A DNA stretch of 64,000 nt. It comes from Hybos culiciformis (Eukaryota > Arthropoda > Insecta > Diptera > Hybotidae). Under the pieces are notes generated by a model that was not told the DNA's origin, did no database searches, and worked only from the letters and a program-made list of their open reading frames with translations. Shown here piece by piece: positions 26,160 to 40,100 of this stretch (its first letter is position 1; each line of letters begins with the position of its first letter). Location: assembly GCA_964007475.1 (NCBI GenBank), contig OZ023273.1, positions 41,293,525 to 41,357,524 of the forward strand, written 5' to 3'. The position numbers and the translations under genes were made by a program.

Positions 26160-29100
26160 ACTTCAAAAAGAAATATTTTTCACTTTGCACTGCGGTTAGT
26201 AAAAAATGTTCTTTGAATTTAATTTTAAGTTAAAAAAAAAACATTTTCTTCAATTTTATTTTATTTTTTTTATAATTAGTAGTATAAGATTCAGAGTTTG
26301 CATGAACATTATTTAAGTAAAAATTTTTGTGTAAGGGAAATTCGGTTGAGTTATCTTGAAATGCAATTGCCCATAAAATTATTTTATGTAATTTGTTTCT
26401 ATAATTTCTATTTTCTTTTGTTATTTTATTTATTATCTTATTTGACATAAATTAAAAAAGGAAATGTCCTACACGACTTTTTAAAATGAAAGTTTTTGTT
26501 TATTATTATTCTTCATTTGTATAATTATATTTACAAAATTTTAAATAAGACAGCTTCAAAAAGATTTTACTTTTATTAAAGTCAAAATAATGCAATATAT
26601 ATATTTGTGTACAGACGTGTATACATCATGAAAGAGATTTAGTTTAAACTTTAGTTTCTTAAAGCATTGCACAAAATATATTGCCACATAACAAGCGTAT
26701 GTTAAATCAACATAAGGCCAAAAAATTATCCATTCAATTAATTAATTATATTGTTTTATATAATTTTTTTTGCATAAGAAAAATGGAAATTTTAACTATA
26801 ATCTATAATATAATTTTTTTTTTTTTTATTTAAAAATATCTAAACGATTTGTGATATATGATGAAATTTATTACTAAAACATTATTGATGGGATATAAAA
26901 TATAATAAGAGCAATCAATTGATGTACAACTATTTCACATGGACTCAAAAGAGTTATCGTTATTGGAAATGTTTGTCAGTCATATAGAGAGATCTTGAAA
27001 TCTTGAAAGTATTTTGCTTAAATTGAAATTGTTAAAAATAAATTGGTAAAAGATTCACTTACAAAAAAAAAAATTTTTCGCAAAACTATCTTTACAAAAA
27101 ATTTTTACATCTTATAATAATATTTTCAGCTAAAGATATTGATCAATAAAAAAAAAAGTAACTGTCAATAAATATTATATTTTAATTGAAACCAAAAAAA
27201 GATGACCACAAATCATAAATCATGAATAAAAGAAACCAAAAAGATCACGAATATTTGAGTGTCAATATAAAATGCAATTTAAAAATGATTTTTTTTTTGT
27301 TTTGTTGATTTGCCATAAATATTCATTTACTGCCGTATATTAAAACATAAGGAAGTTTTATACTTTATTTTGTAGGTCGCAGCACTTTCACCTAAAAAAA
27401 ATAACTATATGTATGTACGTACATACATACCACCAACTCCTTAATGGGATCATAATTCTTTTTATTTTTATATTTCATAAAATATTGTCAACATAAAATG
27501 TATTAAAATATAATATTGTTGAAGTGAAAAAAAAAAAAAATACATGTATCACGTGTGCAAATTTAGATTAGGTGTGCAATCAAGTTGTGAATATTATAAA
27601 ATGTTGTTTTTCAAAAAGAGATAGATAAATTTTGTGAAATATTTTGCTTTAAATACCACTAGCGAAATCATAAGATTAAAAACATTATCAAATCAAAAAT
27701 ATATCATTAGTTGTACAAATTTTGTGGTAAAAGATTTCTTAAAAATTATATAACGTCAACACTTAGTTCAAGTGGATAATTTATACAAATTCCAGTTCGA
27801 ATTGGGAATTTCATTTCAATTTGTAAAATATATAAGCAATACTTTAAATTCAGCATCATAATTGACGAATATATATAGTCGTCAGTCTTATGGTATTTAT
27901 TTATCGGAAATTAACAAAAAATTTCTAGTTTTTCTAAGTTGCAGTTCAATACAACAAATCAAAAAAATAATATTAAGCAAAAAACAAAATATGAAACTAG
28001 AATTGTAGATTCAATAGCTTTGTTAACAAAAAATACTGGAATTAACTATATGGTAACTTAATTTATTGAAAATCAAGAAATTCATATAAGTATTTTAGTG
28101 TTAATTTGAGCAACAGATTATTAATTCAAATCTGCATCAATTTAACTTTAAACATACCTCGTTTTGAACAAAAATACAACATTATGTATATAAGATCAAG
28201 TTTAACCACTATTATTTAGATAGCATGTCGAATGCAATAGAAATTATTGTTAACTCGTCGGTTGACTTTGAATTAATTGAAAATATGATGATGCACGTCA
28301 CCATAAAAAAAGTGCATTTTTTCTTTTCCTTTTTTTTTTTTTTTTTCTGTAATAAATTACTTTTTGAAAATGCTTTTACTTTTTCTTAATTGGTTTTTTG
28401 TTTCCATAGCATAAATTGATTACCAGAAGTTATTTATTGGATAAAAAAAATTGAAATAAAAGTTTACAGTATATTTTCATTTTGAGAGTATTATATATAT
28501 AGAGTATACTGTACAGAGAAGCTATTTTTGTAAAAGAAATTTATGTCTCAGCAAACTTTACTTTTAATTAATTTCCTTTTTCACTTTTCCTATGATGATG
28601 CCCTTTTCAATTTTTATTTAATATGTAGGTACTATGTATATTTATTTTTTTTTTAATCTAAATGGGTGTTTTGATCTATACAAACGTTAGTAAAAATAAA
28701 TTTCCACCTATATTTATAATGTTTAATGACTTTGACCGCAAACTCGAGTCGAATGAAGGAAAATAAAATTTCTTATGTTTTCTTGAATGAAATTAGCTAA
28801 AAGATTGTATTAGAAGTTTATATTAGAATATATTTTCAAATTAATTTTAATAAAGTGAGGTGATTAACTTTTCTTCTTTTTTGTTTTTTAAAATAAAAGA
28901 ACTGAAATGTTTATTAAAACATAATCTTACTCTTAAATACTAATACAAGTCTGGTAATTACTTTCGTAACATTAATAAATATTGTTTTATTTATATAAAG
29001 TAGATGAAAGAATAATTTTATGACGTGTTAATTATGTATCCATTAATTTTATTAACTATAAAATACATACTATTATAAATGTATAAATATAGTGAAAGAA

Positions 29101-32100
29101 AGTATTAAAAAAAAAACAAAATTGTATTTTATTTTAATTAAATTTATTTCATTTGTATCAATTGACCTTAAGTTATAATAAATAATATTCTTGCCATTTA
29201 TTTTCATAATTCCTCCTAAGTGATACCACGAGATAACAGAGGACGAAGGACAATAAATAAATAAAAACAATAAAATCATTTTGTAATGTGTAAAAATATT
29301 CCTGGTCCTTTAGAGAATCATAAAAATATAATCTAATCTGCTTTTCCTTTTTTTTTTTAATTTTCATATCATTTGATTTAAAAAGTACTTCAGTAACTAC
29401 AGGTTGCTGAAAATTACAAAGATTTAACAGGTGCAATGTAAAATGAAAATGATAAACTTTAATCAAGAACTTATGGTTCCAAACTAAGATCAGAAAAATA
29501 ATTTAAGGTGCACTAATAGAAAATTTTAATTTTTTAAAGAGAATTATTTTTTTTTAAATCGTTTTGAATTCTTATGATTGGGTTATGCATGTCGCGTATG
29601 ATGTTCGCAATTAAAAAAATGCAAATTCTTGAATAAGAAAACTTATTTGTATAACAATGAAAAATATTTCCAGGCAGCAATCGAAATATGCAATCTTAAA
29701 ATATAACTTTTTTAGCACTTCTGATAAAATTATCGGGCGGTTACGGAATATAAATATGAAAAACCAGAAGTGCGCAAACCAAGAAAGTGCAAAGAAATTA
29801 TTAACTAATAATTATTATTAGTTTTTTTAACTTTCACATTTATTGCCCATTATAATTATAATATCAAATTAAAATTGAAGTTTTTGCAAACCTTAGTACG
29901 TACATAAGTTTTGTAATCTACCGACACAATCATGAATGCCTTGATTAAAAAGCAATATTGTAATAATATGTAAGACCTTTTAAAAGTTTCAATATACCAT
30001 ATTTTATAAAATAAAAGCCTTGGCAATGAAAGCTTTTTTGTCATCATTTTTCAAAAAACAGAAATATAAGTACATTCCTATATAAATATAATATAGACTT
30101 TCTAAATGTATATGTTTTATAATTGATTTTTCTGTAATATTATACAACAAGCTCATATAACTTTTCTTTTATACAAAAATAAAAATAATGAACTTTTTGT
30201 AAAACGAAAATAAAAAAAAAGAAAAGTTATGAGGAAATAAACAAGAAAAATAGAAAACTTATTTACTTTTTGGGATGAAAAGCGAAAAAAAAAAAGAAAC
30301 TTTAATGAGTTTATAAAACTTGTTATAAATTTATTTTTAAGTTTAATTTTTAAGGGAAATGAAAAAAAATTATATATTTTTAAAAAATTCAATACTATGA
30401 TGTTATAAAATTCACATATATTTTAAGTATCTATGTTGTATAACTACTTTACCTAATACAAAAACAACAATACATTTAATCTAATTTAATACTCTATTTG
30501 GACGCAATGGTCAATCGACTCATTAAATAAGTTAATTGCATTTTTTGTCGAAAAAAGTTTTATTGGTGAAAATTAAAAATTATAAACAAATTATAAATCA
30601 TTTAGAAGTTATTAAAAAAAATTTGAGTTGTTTGTTGTTGACAGTTTTTTTCTTTAAAATTAAAAGAAATTCAAGATTGTAAAAGAAAATCACAAAATTT
30701 TGTACAATTTCTTTGATCACTAAAACTAAATCTAAATGGAACTAAAAATTTTGGTAAATCTACGAAGTTTAATGGCAAACATAACTAGCACAAAACTTTG
30801 TATTATACGAATATCAAAAAAAAAAAATATCCAAAGTAATCACAAATCAAATTTTAATATGTGTATTATGTAGCTACTTGATTTTCATTTAGTGAATTTT
30901 TTTAACGCTCAATGCAATTTATTAATCTTTACAACACAACACAAAAATTACACGTTCTATACTTACTTGATAGTTATTCAATGCTTTTTATCCACCTTTT
31001 TTTTTTACTCCCAATGGAAACAATTTTAATTAATTTTCATTTCCTTTTTAAGAAAAAATATAAAATTTTTCTATTTTCTCTAAAATTACATAGAAAAATG
31101 TTTTCAAAACATAACATAAACCATCCTGTTTTATATGTGAAAAAAAAAAAATATATTCAAACTCTATTATATTTAACCATGTTTGGGAAAACTTACTTCC
31201 ATATTATCATTAATAATATCTACATTAGGAAGTTATGTGTTATACATCTAATATAATATTGATAAAATTTATTTATACCAATAACGATTTAAAAATCAAG
31301 GAAAACAAAACCGGTACAAAAGTGAAAACTTCAATTTAGATTTATTGAGTGCTTTCATTTTTGCGCCAAATTACAAAAAAATTAAAATAAAAAAAAAAGT
31401 AAATATTTTTATTTTTTATTTAAGATTTTTGTATGATAAAATAAAACTGTTAATACATATATACCACCTACAAACTTTGTTGGCATAAAATTATCAGATC
31501 ATAAATTTGATTGATTCCTTAATGAAAAAATTTATGACAAAATTATCCAGCTGTTATATTCACCTTTGACATTAAACCATGAAAGAAAAGAAAACATTTT
31601 CATTTTATTAAAATTATTATTAAAGAAGAATCTCAAATGATTATTATTATTTTGCTGGTCTTTAATGCTTTTTTATATTCTTCACTTTCTTAACATAATT
31701 TAACGCTTTAGTTTTAGTATAAATTTGAAAGATTCATGAGATACTAGTTTATTTCCAGTATTATTTTCTGATATTCATTTAGTGAAGTTGGTTAAATCTT
31801 GTATCATTTATGTTTATTATTTTAAATCTGTAAACTTGATTGATGAGTTTTAAGATTATTATGAACCAAAGTGAAAAAAACTGCTTCAGGTTTTAAGTTT
31901 TCAAAAACCTTAATAAACCAAAAGAAATGTTTAATTGAGAAGAAGCAGTTTAATTACAATCCAGTTAAACTCACACAAAAATTACCATCATTTCGTAAAA
32001 AAAATGTAAAAAGGATTTAAAAAAATTAATAAAATTTAATTTAAACATAGCGTGGTGCTAAATTTTAGAAAAAAAAATAAATATATTTAATTGAAAATTT

Positions 32101-33157
32101 AAATATTAATAAAATTATTTTTCAATAATAATAGTCTTCTCATGGGTATCTGTATAATACTAGCAAGATACATTAAAATTAAAATAAATAAAATTTCACA
32201 TTATTGTCCTAGGTTTTGTATTTATTGTTGTAAGTTGCATATTTTCTTCCTCATATTTCTCGCTTGGGAAACAAAAAATGCTCTTTAAAATATTTTTTAT
32301 GTAAGTACTAGTACTAGTTATAAAAAAAAATTAATAAAAAAAAATAAACTTGATATGACATTTAACTAAAGTTCATTTTATTCGAAGGACACTTGAGATC
32401 ATGAATTCTTTTAGCATCATGGAGTTAAATAAATTTTTTAAAAATTTACTTAAATTATTCTTTTATTCACTTTTAATATAATACTATAATAATTATTCCC
32501 ATTATATCTTTAAAAAAAATAAAAGACAAAAATAAATAAATCTTGTTTTCCAAGGTATTTATGGCATATTTTAATTAGAATTACTTATATTATTCTTGAG
32601 CTTTATTATTCTTAAACAAAAAAAAATAAATTGTTTTTTTTACTTAAGCAAAAAACACAAATGTTTTGTGTACTGAACTTGTTCTAATTTTTGCACGGTT
32701 CTTACATTAAATTAATAAAAATTATTTAAATGAAAATTTAAATATGAAAATAATAATCTTGTTATAATTTTTTTTTTATATTTTTTTTTCCTATCTAATT
32801 AAGATGAGACTATGAACACAATCAAATTTATTATGCTGCAAGCCTTATTGTTGTTTAACAATTTAATTTAACAGTTTATGTACTTTAATAAAAAAAAAAA
32901 TTAATCGAATTTTTTTTTAAATTAATTGTTTGTTTTTTTTAAAAGTTTAATTTCAGATCTATTATTTCGAAGAGTTGAAAACAAATTTAATGAAATTCTA
33001 ATAAAACATAATAATTATGTGGCAAAAATACAAACTCCAAAAAAAAAAACAAGCTACACTATCAAAATTGAATTTTAAATAGTTTTGATACTGGGAAAAA
33101 TTTCTGTAGGCTTACTTGAGGCTTTGAAATTGTTTTAAAAAAAAAAATATATATATA
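26160..33157. other. Non-coding stretch, no gene seen
   Basis: Seven kilobases of A+T-rich sequence with only short low-complexity open frames on both strands. The longest, 30,912-31,256, encodes a Lys/Phe/Ile-rich chance peptide. No terminal repeats, exon-like segments or RNA genes were recognised. A small palindromic run, GTATGTACGTACATAC, lies near 27,413-27,428. Confidence 0.45.
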
Positions 33158-33159
33158 TA

Positions 33160-34111
33160 CAGGGTGACCACAATCAACTGTCGGGTTAAAAAATGGCTAC
33201 AAAAACTTTAATTTTACGTCAATTATCAGGAAATTTTATTTATAAGATCCCTATAATATATCGAACAAAATTTAATGTTTCGATTCAATTCTTTCGCCTT
33301 ATACATTTTAAAAATTTCCTTTAAACGTTTCGGAAAAATTTTGCACGCGTCGCACGACTTTCATAGGAATTTCATCCCAAATCTTTACCAAATAAGCTTT
33401 GAATTGCTCCAAACTTATTTTTTTGACATTCTTAACTTTACTGAGCATATATCCCCATATGCAGAATTCAACTGGATTGAGGTCCGGTGAAGATGCAGGC
33501 CACTCTTTAGATGTTACAAAATCTGGCAAATTTTTACAAAATTACAAAATCTGGCAAATTAGGTTCGTTTGCCTTTATGAGCTGGCGCAGAATCTTGTTG
33601 AAATCAAAAATAGTCTTAGCCAAACATGTTCTTAGTCTGAGGAAGAAAATTTGTCTCTAGAATATTAGTGACGATCAATTTTAACGTTTTTATCAACAAA
33701 TTTCAATGGGAATTCCCCTCTGGCGCAAATGGCTCCCAAACCACCACACGAGACACATTCTGAAATCCTTAAACGCCTAATTTGTCGATTGGGACGTCAG
33801 AAAGTGAAATTCGCAAACACGATCATTTTGCTGATTACAAGAGTCTTGCAACAGAAGCATTTTCTCATCCGAAAAAATTATTTCGTCTTCTGCGTGCCAG
33901 TCAAACAAAAATTTACTTTTTATGTTGTACTTAAAAATTAGCTCTCGTTTGGATTCCATGTTTGATTTTTTTAAATACAAGAATCTTTTTTTAATGAGAA
34001 CTTAATAAGAATTAAGTTTACAAAAAGTGGAGGTAACAAAATTTTTTTTCGCCCACTTAGACATCATATTTAAATTTTGAAACTTGCCGACAGTTGATTG
34101 TGGTCACACTG
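33160..34111 (-). mobile_element. Degraded mariner/Tc1-type transposon with TA target duplication
   Basis: The ends are 25-26 bp inverted repeats, starting CAGGGTGACCACAATCAACT on the left and, as complement, CAGTGTGACCACAATCAACT on the right. Each is flanked by TA, the obligatory Tc1/mariner target. The 952-bp body encodes broken transposase pieces on the minus strand. Full-length members are normally about 1.2-1.3 kb, so the N-terminal DNA-binding region is missing. The element sits in a TA-rich site and is inactive. Confidence 0.85.
33308..33980 (-). pseudogene. Transposase fragment, mariner/Tc1 superfamily
   Basis: The upstream piece (33,980-33,777) contains IIFSDEK followed by QNDRV, the region of the first catalytic aspartate. 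A frame-shifted segment near 33,570-33,600 reads FQQDSAPAH, the second catalytic aspartate motif. The last piece (33,529-33,308) contains EWPASSPDLNPVEFCIWGY, the third acidic position, here glutamate after SPDLNPV. The frames are interrupted by stops, at least one frameshift and a short duplication (the phrase AAATCTGGCAAATT repeated within 33,520-33,563). About half of a normal transposase is represented. It cannot make a working enzyme. Confidence 0.8.
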
Positions 34112-34113
34112 TA

Positions 34114-37100
34114 TATATATAAGTATTCAAAGACATTCGAAAAACTTCAGCGATATATTTTGGAAAGGTTTTGTAATTTGAATCAAGTAAGAGATAATTT
34201 CAATTTGTATTCGATTTCATTTAAACCATAAAATTTGATTAATATAATTTGATTAATATAATATACATCTTTATAGTTTATTAAGATTTATATTTAATTT
34301 GAGGCCCAAGTTCTGTATACTCACAAAAGATACGAAAAGATGAAAAATATTAAATATTATATTGTTCTTGTTATAATTTACATAAATTAAATAAATGATT
34401 TCTTATTTATTATTTTTTTGTGGAAATATGTAAATATTTTTATTCTCATAAAATTATGATAATAATATTGGCTGTTGATTTTTAACATAAAAAATTTCAA
34501 ATATTTTTATTAATAATGATTTTTATGATAACCGTTTATAGTTTTTTAAATTTTTTACTATACTATTTTAAAAAAATTTTACATAGAACTGTTTTAATAA
34601 TTTTCTATTTAATTATATAAAACAAATATTGTATATAAAATGCATATTTATTTATTTACATAAAATGCATTTAATATGCATTTTATGTTAAATTTCCCAT
34701 TAAAATGAGAAAAGATGGTTCAACTAACTTTTATCAAGTTTCTCGTTTAAGTAAATTTTTTTATTCAATTATTTATGTAAATATTTTTTAAAGATGTTTC
34801 ATTTCAATTTTATGAAATATTATAATAAGAGAAAATTATTCGAATTAACTTACAAACAATTAATTCAGCTTTAAAAAATGTAACTTCATAATATAAATTC
34901 AGAAGAAAAAAGATATCAATATCATTACTATAAAATAATAAAAAAAAATAATCTAAATCAAGAGATATTTACACATATTATATTGTTCATATCTAATACA
35001 CCGAGAATTACGGGATGATATTATCCTTATTCAGTTTAGTCGCATGCTTATCCATTTGTCAACATCATTTGTAACGAAAATTACTCCTTTTATGTCCAGA
35101 GGTAGATAGATCCAGAAGCAACAAGCGAATAATCTAGACTAGGTTTTGAAAAATATAAATTTCACGTAAAAAAGAACATTCCAGTACGGCTATGCCTTGA
35201 ATTTGAACATTAAAAATTGTTAACACTCAGTATATTCCGTCGAGTATCGGTAAGATACAACATAGTTATTATTATCCCAATAGGAAACTTCAAAAAATTA
35301 TTTTATTTTATTAAGATTAAAATAAATAGGAAACTAAATTGTTACAATATTATTATTTTTTTTAAAATTGATTTATGTGATCTCATTAAATTCGGAATAC
35401 GTCAACATCATTATCATTATAATAATTTAAATTGTATTTTATTTTATTTTTATGTTTAAAGCTCCTGTTTTTTTCTTCTTAAATCAATAATTTTTATTTG
35501 AATTTTATGAAAAAAAAAACCAATTACGACTTTATTGCAAATTAAATCCATTTAAATTGTTTAAATTTTTTTTGAACCTTGATATTTTTTTCATATTTTT
35601 TGAGCTTTGTTTCTATATTTCTCGCTTTGCTCTTTCATTTAAATAAATAGTTAAAAACATATATTTTCACATTATTATGCTGCCTTTATTTTTCCTTTGA
35701 ATTAAGAACAAAAGCGCTAAAAAACTATCCTATATTGATAGTAACGATATCAAGATGTCAATGGAACATAATAAATTATTACTATCAGACAATAAGGAAA
35801 AATATTTTTAACACTAAATGAACATAAATTTAATAAAATAAAAAATATGGTCCATATCACTTTTAAAATTTTTATATGTATTATATCGAGAGAACCCTAT
35901 TAACAAAAAGACTACTAATAATGAAGCCTGAAGATATCCTAATACAGGATGTTCAAACCAAATACGATGTAAATTAAATACCTAAAACTCTGTGACTGAA
36001 ATTATTCTACTTTACAAACTTTCAAACAGATTTTAACTAAATACAGAGGTACATAATTTTTTTTAAATATACGATACGAGGACGTATAATGTGAGTAATG
36101 ATATATGATATATGTAGTAGTCTAGTAATTTCATTTTTAAGTTCATAAATTGTTAATATTGCCATGTATTGATCTGAAAATTACCCATTATCGTTAGGCT
36201 CTAAGTATAAAACCATTTCAGTGAGTTAACGGCTAAAATTAAGTCAATATAAAAAGATCAAAGAATATTTCTAAAATTAATAAGAAAAATACAGAATAAG
36301 AATTACTCAAGTTTTAAAAATATTTCTGATAATAAATTAAATATTATCATAAAATCATAAAATAAAAGATAATAAATTAATTCTTAATTTTTTTTTACTT
36401 TGCTGTTAAGAACAGTAGTTTTATTCTATATTAGATTTGGCCGGAGAAAAAACATGAAATATACATTTCATTTTTGTGTGCAATTTACATTAACTTAGAT
36501 AGATGATTCATTTTATTATTCGAAAGATCTCATTTAGAATGAATAAATAAACTAGAGAAATTCTCGATCTGTTTTCTAGATAAAATCAAGTTTAATAACA
36601 ATAATTTTCCATGTACTACCTACATTGTAAACATTATGCAATTATGAATGAAGGAATATTTGTTCTTGCTGTTAGGGTTAAAAAAAATAGTATTATTGAT
36701 ACTTTTGTATATTATTAAGATGCTTTGTTCGAACAACTTTATCGTTTTTCTATATAATGTATAAAGAGAAGATTTCCTTGAAAATTGTATGTGATTATAA
36801 ATATACATATGTATACATAAAAATATATGATGTTTTTTATATCATGGAAATAATATGTTTTCACTTACTTATAAAATTATTTTCATAACAAAGTTTTTAA
36901 TGTATACGATATTTAAATCAGAAGTGTATCTTTTTCATACATGTCTTCCTATATCATTTATGGTTAATAAAAAGAAAAATTATTGGACATAAAAGTCAAG
37001 AGATACACTTGTTTTTTTTTTTAAATAAGCAAGAACTTTACTGTAACAATGAGTAGATAAAAAAAAATTTGTTTCACTTAACTTAATCACAAGAGACAAA

Positions 37101-37490
37101 ATGACAAAATGGCAAGAAAAAAAAATCTGATTCAAAGCACAAATATAGGTGCTGACATATGTAGAATAATCTTAACAAAATATTCTTCAAAATATTATAG
37201 TTTTGTCTTCTTTTTATTTATGCTTAAAATGTGGCGTTCTTAGCATTTGAATACAACCTAAGATCAATAAATGATAAGACGATAACATAAACTAGTCAAT
37301 CATATCAGTCTCTACATGGTGACGCGAACATTTTAACGTATTTTTATCGTCACTCTTCAAAGCACTATTGACAAATTAAATCTCACATTAAGGTATATAC
37401 GTTTCAGCTCATTTTACTGTTTTTGGGATTTTCTTCGGTGTGTTTTGAAAAATAAAAATAAAAAATTGGAAAATAATATGTTTTTCAAAC
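34114..37490. other. Non-coding stretch with one small inverted repeat
   Basis: No gene is seen. At 34,658-34,688 there is a perfect 13-bp inverted repeat, ACATAAAATGCAT and its complement, separated by TTAAT; an additional AAATGCAT lies just upstream. The rest is A+T-rich sequence downstream of the P450 gene. Confidence 0.45.
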
Positions 37491-37494
37491 TATT

Positions 37495-37513
37495 TTTATT
37501 TGTTCTTTTTATT
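37495..37513 (-). terminator. Likely poly(A) signals of the P450 gene
   Basis: On the minus strand AATAAA occurs at 37,513-37,508 and again at 37,500-37,495, 14-34 bases after the P450 stop codon. The position is right for a cleavage signal with a very short 3' UTR, although the A+T-rich background makes chance matches common. Confidence 0.4.
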
Positions 37514-37527
37514 AGCAATATTAATAG

Positions 37528-40100
37528 TTACAAAAAGTGTTTACGTTGTTTGAAATTCAACCAAAAATCTGGTGGTGATTGAATTATTCCATTTAGTGTT
37601 TTTGACATATCAGGTAATTTATCATGATCATCTAAAACTAATTCAAAATTTTGGCAAATAGATGTTATTATTAAGAACATGATATTCCTTGCAAATGTTT
37701 CTCCAGCACATAATCTTTTGCCTGCTCCAAATGGTAAAGTTATATCATTTTTCAACACCAATTTTCCATTTTCGTCTAGAAACCTTTCGGGTTTAAAAAT
37801 CTGTGGATCAATCCATATTTCTTCATTAGAATGGAATGCATATAATCCTGGTGCTATTAGAGTGTCCTAAAAAAACGAAAAAAATTACACCTATTTTTTT
37901 TGGCAACGCATATCTAGGTACATGTAACTTTAAATACCTACCTTTGGTATTTTATAACCCATTAATTCAGTGTCAACTACAGCTCTATGTAGAAGGCTGG
38001 ATGGTAAGATAGTCGAAATTCTCATTGCTTCTCTTATAGCCGCATCACTATAGGGCATATTCTTTCTATCATCTAAATTCGGTAGTCTTTTATTACCTAC
38101 CACATCATCTATTTCACTTTGAATTTTCATTAAAATATCTTTTCTTAATAAAAGCCATTGAAGCATAAATGAAATTTGTGTAGGAATTGTGGTCATAGCG
38201 GCAAATATGAAATCTAATAATCCCATTATAAATTGATCATCTGGAAAAATTAAACTCATTTGGTTAATTAATTTATAGAACTTTGCAATTTTACAATTTT
38301 GCAAAATCTATTTTTTTTTATAAGTATATAATTTCAATATCAATTTTTATGAGTTTTTTTTTAATAATAAACATAAAAACCTATTTAAAAAATTAATTTT
38401 CTTTGATTAAAAATTATTTTCATTTTTTACATTTGCAATTCATAAGAATTTAAAGGTATTCTACATAAAAGTAGAGAAACTTGAATTTTTAATTTTCTTC
38501 CAATAATTTTTTTAATGCATATTAAATTTTATAAATTCTTTTCGCGGAATAATCTTAAAAGAGGAACATAAACGTTCTAAAAATCTGTTAATACTTGTTT
38601 TATAAAATCTGTTTTTGTTCCCGAATAATCGTTGCGAAAATTTCAAAGTGTTTTTATAGTTATACTTACTAAAAATGTTAATTTTTTACTGTAATTTAAA
38701 AAATTAATTAAAAATAATTATAATTATTAATTACGTATAAAAGGAGTATTTTCTGTCCAATTATCATTTGACTTCTTTTTAATTTCTCTCAAATACACAT
38801 CGATAAAATTTCTATTTTCATGATTTTCATCAAAAGTTTGAGAATATTTTTTTACGATGTTATTAAAAAATCCTATTAAATGCTGACTTGAATCCCTTAG
38901 AGAACGGTAACCACTCCATTTGGGAAATATTTTATGCAACCATGGCATTAAACTCAGCAGTAGGCCGTAATCATCACCACTTCTATGAAATTTCATACCA
39001 TTTTTGGCCACATCTACGAATTGAGATCTTTCTTCATACGGAATGCGTTCATTACAAAAAATGTACAACAAACAGCTGAGAACATAATAACTTATAAAAT
39101 AAGGACAAAATCCTTTTCCTTTTTTAACAATTGAATTCATGCAATTAAAAGTAGAATCCTTTTGATCTTTCTTTAAAAACTCAATTATTTGATGTAACTC
39201 TTCATCCATTACTTGCTCAAATTCTAGAGATCTTCGCCCAAATCCATAGTCTCTTAAATGACGTAACATAAACCGACGTTGTTCTTTCCAAACGGGGCCG
39301 TCATTGATAGTAATCCCTACAAAATAAAAAAAAAAACAATTTTATTTAGGTACAGCCAAACAACTAAAAATAAAATTTTTACTCACCTCTTCTTTCATAA
39401 TTCGGATCTCGTGTTCGTGCTAGAAAAACATCTGGTCTACCATCAAATTCCCGTCTATTTAATACTTCTTTAATTCCATCATAATTGTGAACAACAACAG
39501 TTAGAAAATCACCCAAATAAAATCCAATTATATCAGATTTATAAAATTTACTCAAAACAATCGCCGCCTTGTGAACAAAATTATAATTAATTGCTAAAAT
39601 AAACAAATAACTACCAAAAAAAGGTATTCTGGGTGGTCCTGTAAATTTTGGAAATTTTATCAGAATATCAGGAATAAAATTCTTTTAACTATAGATATAC
39701 TATTTAGAGTATTTTTATAAATGAAAATCCGTTAAAGATAGTATTAACTCAATGATTTTAATGAAATAAAAAAAAGCAGGGAAATAAATTATATAATTTC
39801 GTAATAAACTTTATCTCCAATATTTTAAATATTTTTTATTGGCGAAATGGTAATGAATTTTAATTTAGGAAATCTGGTGACTTGGGTTTTATGAAATTAA
39901 TCCAATACAAAATAATAATAGGTACCAAGTGCCATGCGGCACAGTGCAAAGAAGATGATATTTCTAATTTTTAATTTTTAGTGAAGTATAGTTTCTAGTT
40001 TTATACCTGGTGGAAATTCTTTAGGCCTGTATGTGGCGTATTTCCAAAAAACATACATCATGCATACGAAAGATATTGACAGCAGTATGATGGATGTCAT
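37528..40100 (-). CDS. Cytochrome P450, CYP2 clan, CYP304-like
   Basis: A complete five-exon gene of 1,566 coding bases (521 aa). Exons on the minus strand are 40,100-40,007, 39,638-39,387, 39,316-38,735, 38,240-37,942 and 37,866-37,528; all junctions are GT-AG and the frame is preserved. The product is an endoplasmic-reticulum haem monooxygenase. Residues 3-19 form a signal anchor, and a proline hinge PPGPP lies at 30-34. WKEQRR (helix C) is at 125-130, ExxR at 380-383 (EAMR), PERF at 435-438, and the haem loop [12 protein letters not shown] has its ligand Cys at 462. The helix I motif reads AAMTTI (323-328), lacking the usual acid-Thr pair. The start ATG opens the hydrophobic anchor. The CYP304 assignment comes from overall motif wording and is less certain than the clan. 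The substrate is unknown; family members act on hormones or foreign compounds. Confidence 0.9.

Noticed and set aside
30912..31256. Longest open frame in the gene-poor region (114 codons)
   Set aside because: Composition follows the A+T-rich background, with runs of Lys and Phe and no domain; chance frame.
33275..33941. Plus-strand frames over the mariner element
   Set aside because: They are antisense shadows of the minus-strand transposase fragments.
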